From Buxus sempervirens (taxonomy: Eukaryota > Streptophyta > Magnoliopsida > Buxales > Buxaceae), in contig OX387183.1 of assembly GCA_947561395.2 (NCBI GenBank), positions 27,888,853-27,952,852 of the forward strand: a stretch of 64,000 bases of DNA, read 5' to 3'. Below, piece after piece: positions 44,798 through 55,433 of this stretch. Below the pieces are notes generated by a model. The model was given only the letters and a program-made list of their open reading frames with translations. It had not been told where the DNA came from and ran no database searches. Position numbers and translations under genes: made by a program. Each line of letters begins with the position of its first letter. Within the stretch, counting starts at the first letter, position 1.

Positions 44798-47700
44798 TTA
44801 GGCATAGTACAGTTTGACTGCGTCTGCATTTATCGGCTCAGGAAAAATTGCCCCGTCCATTTCTTGTAGGATGATTGCTCCTCGGGACAGAACCTTGTGG
44901 ACTACGAATGGCCCTTCGTAGTTTGGCTTGAATTTCCCTCTGTTGTCCTCTTGATGAGGAAAAATTCTCTTTAGTACCAGATCTCCCACTTTGAACTGTC
45001 GTGGCTTCACTTTCTTGTTGTAGGCTCGCGCCACTCTCTGTTGATAGAGTTGGCCATGGCACAAAGCCTTGATCCTCTTTTCATCCAATAATTGCAACTG
45101 GTCAAATCTGGATTCTTCCCATTCGACGTCACTGATTTCAGCTTCCTTCAGAATTCTGAGTGATGGAATCTGTGCTTCCACGGGGAGGACTGCTTCCATT
45201 CCGTATACCGGGGAGAACGGGGTTGCCCCGGTCGATGTCCTAATCGATGTCCGATAGGCGTGCAGTGCATATGGCAGCTTCTCATGCCAGTCTCTGTAGG
45301 TAACCACCATTTTCTCGAGTATCCTCTTCAGATTCTTGTTGGCAGCCTCTACTGCCCCATTCATCTTGGGCCGGTATGCCGTGGAGTTTAGATGTCTGAT
45401 CTTCAGATCTTCACACATCTTTTCCATGTCCTTATTATTCAGATTCTTGGCATTATCAGTGATGATTGCTTCTGGAACTCCGTAGCGACAGACTATGTTG
45501 TTTTTGATAAACTTGAGCACATGAGACTTCTTGACATTCACGAAGGACATGGCCTCTACCCACTTGGTAAAGTAGTCAATTGCCACTAAGATGAACCGAT
45601 GCCCGTTTGAAGCCGTTGGATGAACTTGGCCTATCATGTCAATTCCCCAGATGGCAAACGGCCAAGGTGATGTCATGGAGTACAGTGTGTTTGGCGGCGC
45701 GTGCATATTGTCGGCATAAATCTGGCACAGCTGACATTTTCTGACATGAGCGTAGCAGTCTGCCTCCATGGTCATCCAGTAATAGGCCATCCTTAGAATC
45801 TTCCTTGCTAGCATATGCCCATTCATGTGTGCGCCGCACAACCCTCCATGGACTTCCTCAATCAATTTTTGCGCCTCGGCTTCCCCGACACATAGCAGTA
45901 GGGAATCGTTGTATGATTTCTTGTACAGCCTACCTCCACTGTAGAAGTATTGCCCTGCCAACCTCTGTATAGTTCGCTTCTCTGCAGCTGAGGCACCTTC
46001 TGGCAAAATTCTGTTCCTTATGTACCTTTCGATGTCCGCGTACCAAGGCTCTTCTTTGGGTGTGCTTTTCTCGATACTGAAGCAGTAAACCGGGTAGCGT
46101 CGAATTTCTATCTCCAATGGTTGCACCCAAGCATCATTCGTGATGGTGGCCATTGATGCCAGTGTGGCTAGTGCATCTGCAAATCGGTTCCCATCTCGTG
46201 GCATGTAGTCGAATGTTACGCTTTCAAATTCCTCTTCTAATTCCTTGACCAGTTCTTGGTAGGGCACCAACTTTACGTCTCTGGTCTTCCAGTCTCCCAT
46301 CACTTGATAGATGATAAGACTTGAATCACCAAATACTTTTAGCTCTTGTATATGCATCTCGATTGCCACTCGCAAGCCTAACACACATGCTTCATATTCG
46401 GCCATGTTGCTAGTGCAATCAAACAGAAGTTTTGCTGCTATCGGGTGATGGACACCGTCTGGGGAGATTAGCACTGCTCCGATCCCTTTTCCATTTACAT
46501 TGACTGCCCCATCAAAGAACATCTGCCACTTGGTTTCTTCTGTATCATCTGCAGATTCTGTACACATCACATCTTCGTCTGGGAAGTGAGTCAGAAGCGG
46601 TTGGTAGTCAGGTAGTGGATGTTCTGCCAAGTGATCCGCCACAGCTTGCCCTTTTATTGCCTTCCTAGTTGTGTAGACAATGTCATACTCAGATAAAAGG
46701 ACTTGCCATCTGGCAACCCTACCAGTGGAGATCGGCTTCTCAAAGATGTACTTCAATGGATCCAGATTGGAGATTAGTAGGACTGTGTGACTAAGCAGAT
46801 AGTGTCGGAGCTTCTGAGCTGCCCAGACTAGGGCACAACACGTCTTTTCAAGCACTGTGTATCTGACTTCGATGTTGGTAAATTTCTTGCTTAGGTAGTA
46901 GATTGCTTGTTCTTTCCGTCCTTTCTCATCGTGTTGTCCTAACACACATCCTACTGCCGTCTCTGAGACTGTCAGATACATGATCAAGGGTCGCCCTGGG
47001 ACAGGCGGGACCAATGTCGGCGGACTCATCAGGTAGGCCTTGATCTTATCAAACGCTACTTGACAGTCGTCATTCCAAACCACAGGGTTGTTCTTTTTTA
47101 GCAGCTTGAATATAGGCTCACACACAGGAGTCATCTGTGCAATGAACCTGCTGATATACTGCAATCTGCCCAGGAACCCTCTCACTTCCTTTTCTGTAGA
47201 TGGGGGAGGCATCTCCAGAATTGCCTTTGCTTTGACGGGGTCGACCTCAATGCCACGCTTGCCTACTATGAAGCCGAGCAACTTTCCTGAAGTGACTCCA
47301 AATACACATTTGTTTGGGTTGAGCCGGAGCTTGTGCTCTCTGAGTCTGTCGAACATCTTTCCAAGGTTCACCAAGTGGTCTTCTTCTTCCTTAGACTTTG
47401 CTATCATGTCATCCACATACACTTCCATTTCCTTGTGTATCATGTCGTGAAATAACAGAGTCATTGCACGCTGATATGTAGCACCCGCATTTTTCAGTCC
47501 GAATGGCATTACGCGGTAACAGTAAGTGCCCCAGTGCGTGATAAAGGATGTTTTCTCCATATCCTCAGGTGCCATTCTTATCTGGTTGTAACCAGAGAAA
47601 CCGTCCATAAAAGAGAACATCGAATGCGTTGCTGTATTGTCCACCAGTACATCAATGTGCGGCAATGGGAAGTCGTCCTTCGGACTTGCTCTATTCAGAT

Positions 47701-50700
47701 CTCTATAGTCGACACACATCCTGACCTTCCCGTCTTTCTTGGGAACTGGCACGATGTTGGCCAACCATTCCGGGTAATGAGTTACTTGCAAGAATCCGGC
47801 ATCCAACTGCTTGGTGACCTCTTCCTTGATCTTCAGGGCCCACTCCGGCTTCGTGCGCCTTAGCTTCTGTTTCACAGGTACGGCCTCAGACTTTGTTGGT
47901 AACTGATGCACAACCAAGTCCATGTCTAACCCGGGCATATCCTCGTATGACCATGCAAACACGTCAGAATAAGATTTAAGAAAATCAAACATCTGTTTTC
48001 TCAATAATGGTGACAGCTTTTTACCAATTTGGAGAATCCTTGGTTGTGCTATTTCACCTATGTCAATTGACTCTGTTTCCTCAATGTTGGCCTGGAGACC
48101 CTTCTCGTGCCTTTCCAATGCGAGTTGGATTTCGAGCGGGGTCTCCCATGATTCATCGTCGTCCTCATGCTCGAAAGGCTCACAGGGGACGATGTTTGAA
48201 TCTTCTTGCTGCGATGGGCGAGTGCCCCAATCTGACGTGTCGAGTTCTTGCTCGTTTTCAGGATTGGGCACTGGCTCATGCATTTCATTTATTATTGCCA
48301 TCTGGACTGGCTTTTCCATTTCCTCTTGTTCTTTTTGTTCAAGTATGGCAATCTTATTACCAATCCCGTGCCCCAGATCTTCCAGGTGTGCGTCGGGATT
48401 GACACTAAGATTGCGATGCTCAAGTTGCTTATTTTTGTTATTTTCTTTTTCAAACAGATGCAAGTAGTAGGAAGCATTGAGATATTCATTAAAAATTTCA
48501 GCAGTAGCTACAACAGAAATCTCAGAGGTGACAGAAACCCCCTTTGGGATAGCAGCTTTGCTGATTGCAAAAGGCGTGGCGCTCCAGTTCTTCAGTGATG
48601 CCTCGGCTTCCTTGTTGATAGCGATCGTCTTCTCTGGCTCTCCTACCACCACCATGTTGGCGCTCTCGTCAGAAGAAATGTAGATAGGATCCTGTGCTGC
48701 GCCTCCTACCGGCTTGTTCTGGCTTCTCTCTGATCGGGGGCCAGACTCTGACGATACCCTTACCCATGATCCACTGAGGGCGATTGCTATTGGTATCTCA
48801 TCCTCGGGTGGCGCATATGCAATGGTGACTTCGTTGGCTGGGTCAACTCTAGGGGGTGCAAACATTATGGGTATTCCAGTTGGTATCCCAGGCACCGTAG
48901 AAGAGTAAGCTGGTGGTGCCCATTTGCCGTAAGCTGCATGGTACACCTCTTCCGGTACTGGCCCTAGCACTTGGGGCATGCTACGGAACATGCGGTTCAA
49001 GCCATCGCGAGTTCCAGGGTGTGGGACATAGGGGCGTGGAGGAGGCGACCTTGGCCTGCGGGTTGGCGCTCCTGAGCTGTCTCGCCCTTCCATCATGCAG
49101 ACATACATGATCGGACCTTCTTCTTTGGATTCCTCAATGGGAGCAGGTGACGGCGCTTCCATCACAATTGCAGAGTTGATCGGGACCCCATCAGGGATGA
49201 ATTGCTCATCTGGTGGGGCGAAGGCCATGGTAACTTCGTCAACTGAGTCCAAGGCGACCAGTGCTGGCAGGCCATCTGGCGACCCCTCAGGAGCCAATAG
49301 GTCTACCTCTACTGCATCTCCAATCGTTTCCATAGATGGTGGCTCTTCCCAGAGCATCTGAGCCAGTCCCTGCAAGTAGTCTTCTTCCATGGCAGGGGTA
49401 TCCAGAAACTCATCTCCCCACCCTTGGGGGACTATGTTCTCGATAGCCTGGGCCGCTTCACGCTCCATGTTAGAGAAGCGGTGGTACAAGTTCTCGTGCA
49501 CGCATATGGGCCAGTGGGGGTCTCTCCCTTCAATTCTGGCTCTTTTCCTCTCAGCACGGTTCCCAAGGAGTCGGGAGTAGTCTTCTGGCTGCGGCTTGAA
49601 CCCCAGTCCAAACCCAGCAGTCTGCTCATAAGGTTTGATGGCTACCCTGATGCCTTGCTTGTACTTGCCCAGTCCATCACCGGCTCTGAGACCCCAGTCC
49701 GCGCAGTCAGCGGCACTAAACATGTTCTTTCTTTGCCTCTTCGAGAGTCGTCGCCCCCTTTTAGACTCAGGGATATTATTCACCTGCACCATCTCCACAG
49801 CTTGGAAATTGAGGGTGGTGGGCAACTCATAGTCCACATAGGGTACCCCAACCCTTTCGAACTCTCGATGATCCTCAGCGTGTACTGTTATAAGTTCGTT
49901 GCCTGATACGAACCGGACCATCCTGTGCAGTGTGGAAGATACTGCTCCTGCCTGATGCAGCCAAGGCCTCCCGATCAGCAGATTAAATGAGGCGTTGATA
50001 TCCATGAGTTCAAACTCCATGGTAAAGGGCCTATCTGCTATTATGATCACCAAAGTGACCTCTCCCAGTGAGTCTCTTCTGGCATTGTCGAAGCCCCTGA
50101 CATTGTGAGCGCTTGGCTTGATCATCGAAGGATTCAATTGCAGGCTATGGAAGGTCCTCATTGGACATATATTCAGTGCCGATCCATTGTCGATCATGGC
50201 CCGCTTTACAACGACATCTACACATTTCACCGTTATATAGAGTGGCTCAGTATGGTCGCAACCCTCAGGCGGCAGATCTGCTGCAGAGAAGGAGATGGCC
50301 TGGGGTGCCATGATCACTGACACCACTTCCCCTAGCTGCTCAGGATCAATGCTTGCTGGTACGTGTGCGTCCCCCAGGACCTTCATTAACACTGCCCTGT
50401 GCTTTTCTGAATCAATCAGAAGTCGCATTATGGAGATTTGGGCGGGCACCTTGTTCAACTGCTGGAGGAGGTCGTACTCTGGAGTGAACACACTATGGTG
50501 CAAATCTGTGACTTCTTCTTCTGTGGCCCTTCCCTTTCTTTTGAGGGTCGGTGGCAATTCTGTGACCATGTCCTTCCCTTTTTCTTTCCTTTTTGCTTCT
50601 GCTTCTGCTCCCTCCTCTGGTGCGGGTGGGGGGTCGGTGTTTATGTATCGACCGGATCGGGTGATCCGATCGATTTCTGCTTCAATGGTGGTGGTGGTGG

Positions 50701-53194
50701 CTTGATGGTAGAAAGATGGGGTGGGGTAAGGTGGGGATACCATGTTGTACGAGGGTGGTTCCAGGTTGAGTTGTGAAAGGTTAAGGGTGGGTGGTTCAAA
50801 TGAAAGGAAGAAGGGGTCTTGTGGAGGCGAGTCCATGATGTCGTGGATGTTGAGGGTTAAAGGGCTAGGGAGAGGGGTGGGGTAGAAAAACTCTTGGTCT
50901 GTGGGTGGGTGGAAATGCACCAGAGGAAGGCCTGTAGGGGAGTCACCGCCATCTCCTTCGATGACGTTCACTGTCTCACTCTTTTCTGCTGACGTGTCAT
51001 CGGAGTCTGCGTCAGCAGACTCGTCCGAGCTCTCGTACGGATTCGGCAAGTTCTCGAGTTCGGGAGTGGATGGTGGTTCCTCTTCTGCTGCGGCATGAGG
51101 GGGAGCGAACCACTCAAGCATGTTGTATGGGAGGGGGGCAGGATTAGACTCAAGTGATGACGAGTCGGTAGAGTATGCCAGATATGGGTGTGGCCCCGAT
51201 GTCGCGGACATGCCCTCTGGCGGCCATCCGGTGGATAACTGGGGTGGCACCCTTGAACTACCTACTGAAGCGTCCGAGATCTGCGGCCTATCCCTGATCT
51301 GGAGCCCACTGGAGCTGCCCACTCCTTCCCTGCGTGGGGGGGATGGGGAATCACTGATCCATCCACATTGTATCGGGTTCCAAGGTCCCGTGACTTCCTC
51401 ACTGCTCTGAGGTTCATCCTCAATCGTGCAGACATGGACGTCTGTCTTCTCATTAATTGCCCTTGCTGCCGAGGGGGTTCCTATTTGCGGCTGTACCCTC
51501 ACTGTCTGCCCTGGCCGTCCGATAAGTATGGAAGGGTTAAGCTGCCCGGTGCCTTGATCACTGCTCACTTGATTTGCCGTCCTACTAGTGGAGGCCTTTG
51601 AGTGATCTGGGAGAGGATTGGTAGTTACTCCGGCTGCTGGAGTCTGGGCAGGTGGCGCTGGAGGGTCGACCGTGATGCGCTTACTATCAATCAGGTCTTG
51701 GATATCGTGCCTCAAATCCCAGCACCGATTGGTGTGGTGCCCTGGAGCACCAGAGTGGTACTCGCACCGCTCTGCAGCGTTATAGCTTCTGGCGTTGACC
51801 AAACGAGGGTTCGGGGGTTTGACTTGCACGTACCCCTTCTTTAGCAAAGTAGGCAGCAACTCTGCCGGCGCATACGGGAGTGGAGTGAAAACCCGCTTCA
51901 TTCTGGCCTCCATCTCTTCCCTTGTTCTTCTTACCCCTTGGTAAGCAGCTTGTCCGGTTCCTTGGGGTGCCACTGCCTCCGGTCCTTGGGAGAAATGGTG
52001 GGGTTGTGTGGGGTATACATAATTCACTGCCTGTTGTTCTGACCTCCTAGGCTCTTGCCCTTGGTTTCTGCTGGCTTGCCCTGACACTGGCCTCCTTGGT
52101 GCGGCACTCTGCCCACTGCCATCTATCTTTCCGGCCCTTACTGCGTCTTCAATCCGATCTGCAGTCAAGATCAGGTCATTGAAGTTCGATGTACTCTGCC
52201 CCAGCAGCAGAGTGAAGAAAGGTTGGCCCAATGACGCAATAAACAATGACGTCATCTCTTGTTCTAGCAACGGCGGCTGTACTAATGCTGCCAATTCCTT
52301 CCAGCGCTTGGCGTATTCTCTTACTGACTCTTGGCTCTTCTTTGCCAGCCTCTGCAATTCTGCCCTCGTCTGCACTATCTGACTGTTCAGGCGGTACTGC
52401 TGGATGAAGACTGCTGCCAGGTCATTCCATGTCTTGATCTTAGCCTTGTCTAGACTCAGGAACCAAGAGTAAGCGGCCCCGGCTAGTGACTTCTGGAAGA
52501 ACTGCACCATAATCCGCTCTTCCTTGGCATACTGGCACATGTCACCAGAATAGGACCTCAGATGGTTCAGGGGGCACCCGGTGCCGTCGAACTGGTCCAA
52601 CTCAGGGCATTTGAACTTAGCCGGGAGTTGGATATCTGAAAAGAAACAGAGGCTTTCCAGAGTAGCCTCGCTCTGCACTGTGCTAGGTTGGAGTTGTTTG
52701 AGCTGCTCCTTCAGGGCAGCCATTTCCGTTCTATTCTCCTCCCTTACCGCTGTCAGCTTCTCCTCAAACTGCATTTCCTGGGTTCTGTACCAGTCCTCAT
52801 CACCCTGTCCCAGATGGATAGGCAGAAACTGATCTGGTTGGGGAACATGGAATGGCACCGCCGGTGGTGGTGGTGGTGCTAGGGGAGGGGGGTTCGCTGG
52901 ACGCGGCGGTGGCGCCACTTCTGCCTGTGGTGGGAATGGGGGCTGCGGCTGCTGGGCAACTGGTGCTGCCGGTGGGGCCTGCCTCAATTCCCTCAGTTCT
53001 GTCATCAGTTCCTGGATGATGGAACCCATACTGTCCATCCTTTGCTGCATCTTATTGACCACTTGGGCATGACTGGACTCTGCCGGGTGTTGCCCTGGTG
53101 GCGTCTGCTCTCCTTGCTGTTCCATATCGAGTCTTCTCCTCGATCTTAACAGGTACGGACTTCTGAAAGCAATTTTTGGTACCTGAGGGGACAA
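44798..53194 (-). CDS. gag-pol: Gag-pol polyprotein of Tat/Ogre-type Ty3 element
   Basis: One uninterrupted frame of 2798 codons; it looks whole. Domains by residue: retrotransposon gag about 192-356 (CPELDQFDG, QFFQKSLAGAAYSWF); a C-H-H-C motif CEYHSGAPGHHTNRC about 477-491; proline- and acid-rich linker; aspartic protease with IDNGSALN, catalytic D about 1002; G-patch-like segment about 1160-1200 (AGDGLGKYKQG, GFGLGF); RT about 1797-1975 with YVDD about 1926; RNase H about 2065-2190; second RNase H about 2224-2348 (FFDGAVN, GDSSLI, FADALA); integrase with HHCC finger about 2447-2490 and D,D,E core (GIDMIG, TDNAKN, E about 2614). No chromodomain is seen at the C terminus. Products would form the particle, copy RNA to DNA and integrate it. 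Dual RNase H marks the Tat clade. Some Ogre elements split gag-pro from pol by an intron; here both are in one frame. Confidence 0.95.
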   Translation of the reverse strand: MSPQVPKIAFRSPYLLRSRRRLDMEQQGEQTPPGQHPAESSHAQVVNKMQQRMDSMGSIIQELMTELRELRQAPPAAPVAQQPQPPFPPQAEVAPPPRPANPPPLAPPPPPAVPFHVPQPDQFLPIHLGQGDEDWYRTQEMQFEEKLTAVREENRTEMAALKEQLKQLQPSTVQSEATLESLCFFSDIQLPAKFKCPELDQFDGTGCPLNHLRSYSGDMCQYAKEERIMVQFFQKSLAGAAYSWFLSLDKAKIKTWNDLAAVFIQQYRLNSQIVQTRAELQRLAKKSQESVREYAKRWKELAALVQPPLLEQEMTSLFIASLGQPFFTLLLGQSTSNFNDLILTADRIEDAVRAGKIDGSGQSAAPRRPVSGQASRNQGQEPRRSEQQAVNYVYPTQPHHFSQGPEAVAPQGTGQAAYQGVRRTREEMEARMKRVFTPLPYAPAELLPTLLKKGYVQVKPPNPRLVNARSYNAAERCEYHSGAPGHHTNRCWDLRHDIQDLIDSKRITVDPPAPPAQTPAAGVTTNPLPDHSKASTSRTANQVSSDQGTGQLNPSILIGRPGQTVRVQPQIGTPSAARAINEKTDVHVCTIEDEPQSSEEVTGPWNPIQCGWISDSPSPPRREGVGSSSGLQIRDRPQISDASVGSSRVPPQLSTGWPPEGMSATSGPHPYLAYSTDSSSLESNPAPLPYNMLEWFAPPHAAAEEEPPSTPELENLPNPYESSDESADADSDDTSAEKSETVNVIEGDGGDSPTGLPLVHFHPPTDQEFFYPTPLPSPLTLNIHDIMDSPPQDPFFLSFEPPTLNLSQLNLEPPSYNMVSPPYPTPSFYHQATTTTIEAEIDRITRSGRYINTDPPPAPEEGAEAEAKRKEKGKDMVTELPPTLKRKGRATEEEVTDLHHSVFTPEYDLLQQLNKVPAQISIMRLLIDSEKHRAVLMKVLGDAHVPASIDPEQLGEVVSVIMAPQAISFSAADLPPEGCDHTEPLYITVKCVDVVVKRAMIDNGSALNICPMRTFHSLQLNPSMIKPSAHNVRGFDNARRDSLGEVTLVIIIADRPFTMEFELMDINASFNLLIGRPWLHQAGAVSSTLHRMVRFVSGNELITVHAEDHREFERVGVPYVDYELPTTLNFQAVEMVQVNNIPESKRGRRLSKRQRKNMFSAADCADWGLRAGDGLGKYKQGIRVAIKPYEQTAGFGLGFKPQPEDYSRLLGNRAERKRARIEGRDPHWPICVHENLYHRFSNMEREAAQAIENIVPQGWGDEFLDTPAMEEDYLQGLAQMLWEEPPSMETIGDAVEVDLLAPEGSPDGLPALVALDSVDEVTMAFAPPDEQFIPDGVPINSAIVMEAPSPAPIEESKEEGPIMYVCMMEGRDSSGAPTRRPRSPPPRPYVPHPGTRDGLNRMFRSMPQVLGPVPEEVYHAAYGKWAPPAYSSTVPGIPTGIPIMFAPPRVDPANEVTIAYAPPEDEIPIAIALSGSWVRVSSESGPRSERSQNKPVGGAAQDPIYISSDESANMVVVGEPEKTIAINKEAEASLKNWSATPFAISKAAIPKGVSVTSEISVVATAEIFNEYLNASYYLHLFEKENNKNKQLEHRNLSVNPDAHLEDLGHGIGNKIAILEQKEQEEMEKPVQMAIINEMHEPVPNPENEQELDTSDWGTRPSQQEDSNIVPCEPFEHEDDDESWETPLEIQLALERHEKGLQANIEETESIDIGEIAQPRILQIGKKLSPLLRKQMFDFLKSYSDVFAWSYEDMPGLDMDLVVHQLPTKSEAVPVKQKLRRTKPEWALKIKEEVTKQLDAGFLQVTHYPEWLANIVPVPKKDGKVRMCVDYRDLNRASPKDDFPLPHIDVLVDNTATHSMFSFMDGFSGYNQIRMAPEDMEKTSFITHWGTYCYRVMPFGLKNAGATYQRAMTLLFHDMIHKEMEVYVDDMIAKSKEEEDHLVNLGKMFDRLREHKLRLNPNKCVFGVTSGKLLGFIVGKRGIEVDPVKAKAILEMPPPSTEKEVRGFLGRLQYISRFIAQMTPVCEPIFKLLKKNNPVVWNDDCQVAFDKIKAYLMSPPTLVPPVPGRPLIMYLTVSETAVGCVLGQHDEKGRKEQAIYYLSKKFTNIEVRYTVLEKTCCALVWAAQKLRHYLLSHTVLLISNLDPLKYIFEKPISTGRVARWQVLLSEYDIVYTTRKAIKGQAVADHLAEHPLPDYQPLLTHFPDEDVMCTESADDTEETKWQMFFDGAVNVNGKGIGAVLISPDGVHHPIAAKLLFDCTSNMAEYEACVLGLRVAIEMHIQELKVFGDSSLIIYQVMGDWKTRDVKLVPYQELVKELEEEFESVTFDYMPRDGNRFADALATLASMATITNDAWVQPLEIEIRRYPVYCFSIEKSTPKEEPWYADIERYIRNRILPEGASAAEKRTIQRLAGQYFYSGGRLYKKSYNDSLLLCVGEAEAQKLIEEVHGGLCGAHMNGHMLARKILRMAYYWMTMEADCYAHVRKCQLCQIYADNMHAPPNTLYSMTSPWPFAIWGIDMIGQVHPTASNGHRFILVAIDYFTKWVEAMSFVNVKKSHVLKFIKNNIVCRYGVPEAIITDNAKNLNNKDMEKMCEDLKIRHLNSTAYRPKMNGAVEAANKNLKRILEKMVVTYRDWHEKLPYALHAYRTSIRTSTGATPFSPVYGMEAVLPVEAQIPSLRILKEAEISDVEWEESRFDQLQLLDEKRIKALCHGQLYQQRVARAYNKKVKPRQFKVGDLVLKRIFPHQEDNRGKFKPNYEGPFVVHKVLSRGAIILQEMDGAIFPEPINADAVKLYYA

Positions 53195-53304
53195 TTCGCA
53201 GGCATTAGTGCAATATTACACAAATTGATTACACAATTTTATCTGATTGAATTTATTCATTTATTTATTTACTTTTTGTTTTATGATATGATTTGACTAA
53301 CTGG
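53195..53304 (-). other. Short leader between gag start and the 58-bp repeats
   Basis: AT-rich, with TTTATTTATTTA-type text near 53262; nothing else recognisable. Confidence 0.5.
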
Positions 53305-53800
53305 TCTATTTTAGCTTCCCTAAGGCAACAAGGGAAGAGAACCTGGTTTCGAATCAAATGATCTATTTTAGTTACCCGTAGGTAACAAGGAAAGAGAACC
53401 TTAAGGAATTTAGAAGACTGATCTATTTTGGCTATCCTAAGACGACCGGGGAAGAGAACCCTAATGATCGAATCTATTTTAGCTACCCGCAGGTAACTGG
53501 GAGAGAGAACCCTACTTTTTTTTGGAAGCTGATCTATTTCAACCGCTCAGAAGCGACTGGGAAAGAGAACCCTATTTTTTTGGAAGCTGATCTATTTCAA
53601 CCGCTCAGAAGCGACTGGGAAAGAGAACCCTATTTTTTTCGAAAGCTGATCTATTTTAGCCGCTCGGAAGCGACTGGGAAAGAGAACCCTATTTTCTGAA
53701 AGCTGATCTATTTTAGTCACTTGGAAGTGACTGGGAAAGAGAACCCGGTCGAACTAATCTATTTTAGCTGTTTAGGCAAGGAAAGAGAACCTTCAATTTA
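53305..53800. repeat. Nine 58-bp repeats, each with a small changing hairpin
   Basis: CTATTTT/CTATTTC starts at 53306, 53363, 53423, 53474, 53534, 53592, 53651, 53708 and 53759; each unit ends in GGGAAAGAGAACC or a variant. In the middle of most units is a short inverted repeat with a 4-nt loop and unit-specific arms: GTTACC/GGTAAC, TACC/GGTA, CGCT/AGCG (three units), AGTCACTT/AAGTGACT with a 2-nt loop. It lies just upstream of gag on the element strand. Confidence 0.85.
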
Positions 53801-53895
53801 AGGGGTTTTGCTTGAGCTCAGAATCACAGGGTTGGACCAAACAAGGTCCCAGAAAGGCGACTGAAGAACAGCACTCAGGGTTGCCTTAACCAAAT

Positions 53896-55089
53896 CCTGA
53901 CTCACTCGTCGGGGGTCTCGGCGATACAAAGATTCAGCTAGTAGTACCCGGACGCTCCGCAGCCAATATCCGATTCACTCACCGGCGGCTTTGGTGTCAC
54001 TAAAAGGGGTAGGCTATGCCAGGACGCTCCTCCACCAATATCCGACTCATCCGTCGACGGCTTCGGTGCCCTAAGAATTCGGCTAGTAGTACCCGGACGC
54101 TCCGCAGCCAATATCCGATTCAATCACCGGCGGCTTTGGTGTCACTGAAAGGGGTAGGCTATGCCAGGACGCTCCTTCACCAATATCCGACTCATCCGTC
54201 GGCGGCTTCGGTGCCCTAAGAATTCGGCTAGTAGTACCCGGACGCTCCGCAGCCAATATCCGATTCACTCACCGGCGGCTTTGGTGTCACTGAAAGGGGT
54301 AGGCAATGCCAGGACGCTCCTCCACCAATATCCGACTCATCCGTCGGCGGCTTCGGTGCCCTAAGAATTCGGCTAGTAGTACCCGGACGCTCCGCAGCCA
54401 ATATCCGATTCAATCACCGGCGGCTTTGGTGTCACTGAAAGGGGTAGGCTATGTCAGGACGCTCCTTCACCAATATCCGACTCATCCGTCGGCGGCTTCG
54501 GTGCCCTAAGAATTCGGCTAGTAGTACCCGGACGCTCCGCAGCCAATATCCGATTCACTCACCGGCGGCTTTGGTGTCACTGAAAGGGGTAGGCAATGCC
54601 AGGACGCTCCTCCACCAATATCCGACTCATCCGTCGGCGGCTTCGGTGCCCTAAGAATTCGGCTAGTAGTACCCGGACGCTCCGCAGCCAATATCCGATT
54701 CAATCACCGGCGGCTTTGGTGTCACTGAAAGGGGTAGGCTATGTCAGGACGCTCCTTCACCAATATCCGACTCATCCGTCGGCGGCTTCGGTGCCCTAAG
54801 AATTCGGCTAGTAGTACCCGGACGCTCCGCAGCCAATATCCGATTCACTCACCGGCGGCTTTGGTGTCACTGAAAGGGGTAGGCTATGCCAGGACGCTCC
54901 TCCACCAATATCCGACTCATCCGTCGGCGGCTTCGGTGCCCTAAGAATTCGGCTAGTAGTACCCGGACGCTTCGCAGCCAATATCCGATTCAATCACCGG
55001 CGGCTTTGGTGTCACTGAAAGGGGTGGGCTATGCCAGGACGCTCCTCCACCAATATCCGACTCATCCGTCGGCGGCTTCGGTGCCCTAC
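53896..55089. repeat. 145-bp satellite, eight units, with 72-bp halves and 290-bp alternation
   Basis: Units start every 145 bp. Each unit is two diverged halves, one with CCAATATCCGATTCA and GGCGGCTTTGGTGTCACT, one with CCAATATCCGACTCATCC and GGCGGCTTCGGTGCCCT. Variants alternate along the array (GATTCACTC/GATTCAATC; CTCCTCC/CTCCTTC), giving a 290-bp higher-order period. A more diverged half-unit precedes it at 53896-53940. Both strands show short open frames only because the array lacks stops in some frames. Confidence 0.93.
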
Positions 55090-55433
55090 AGGTTTGACCG
55101 TATGATCTTGAAAAGATGCAGACGGGTGTGATCTGAGCTCAAAGTCTCGGGTGTTTTTTAAACACTTGCCGGGTTTGGCGATCTCAATGAGAGAGATGCA
55201 ATCAAAGGAAATTAGGTGGTCGCAGCGAATAAGCACATTGCAATTATCTGGAGAGAGGTGGTCTGTCGGAGACCGATTTGCCCTATTGGAGGGAATTAAT
55301 TATTTTATCTCTTGTTCTTATTAAGTTTGCACAATATGTAGCAAAGTAGAAATAAATTCATGCTTTAATCAAAAGGCGCCGTCACGGCACAAAGTACATC
55401 ATCATTCATGGCAAAATACAACAAAGCCAAAGT
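55090..55433 (-). other. Spacer between satellite and extra frame
   Basis: About 340 bp with no repeat and no frame beyond about 75 codons; nothing recognisable. Confidence 0.5.

Noticed and set aside
45000-53000. Plus-strand open frames up to about 160 codons across gag-pol
   Set aside because: Shadows of the 2798-codon minus-strand frame; no independent motifs.
53938-55131. Series of 61-67-codon open frames on both strands
   Set aside because: They recur every 145 bp and come from the satellite lacking stops in some frames. They shift frame from unit to unit because 145 is not a multiple of 3.
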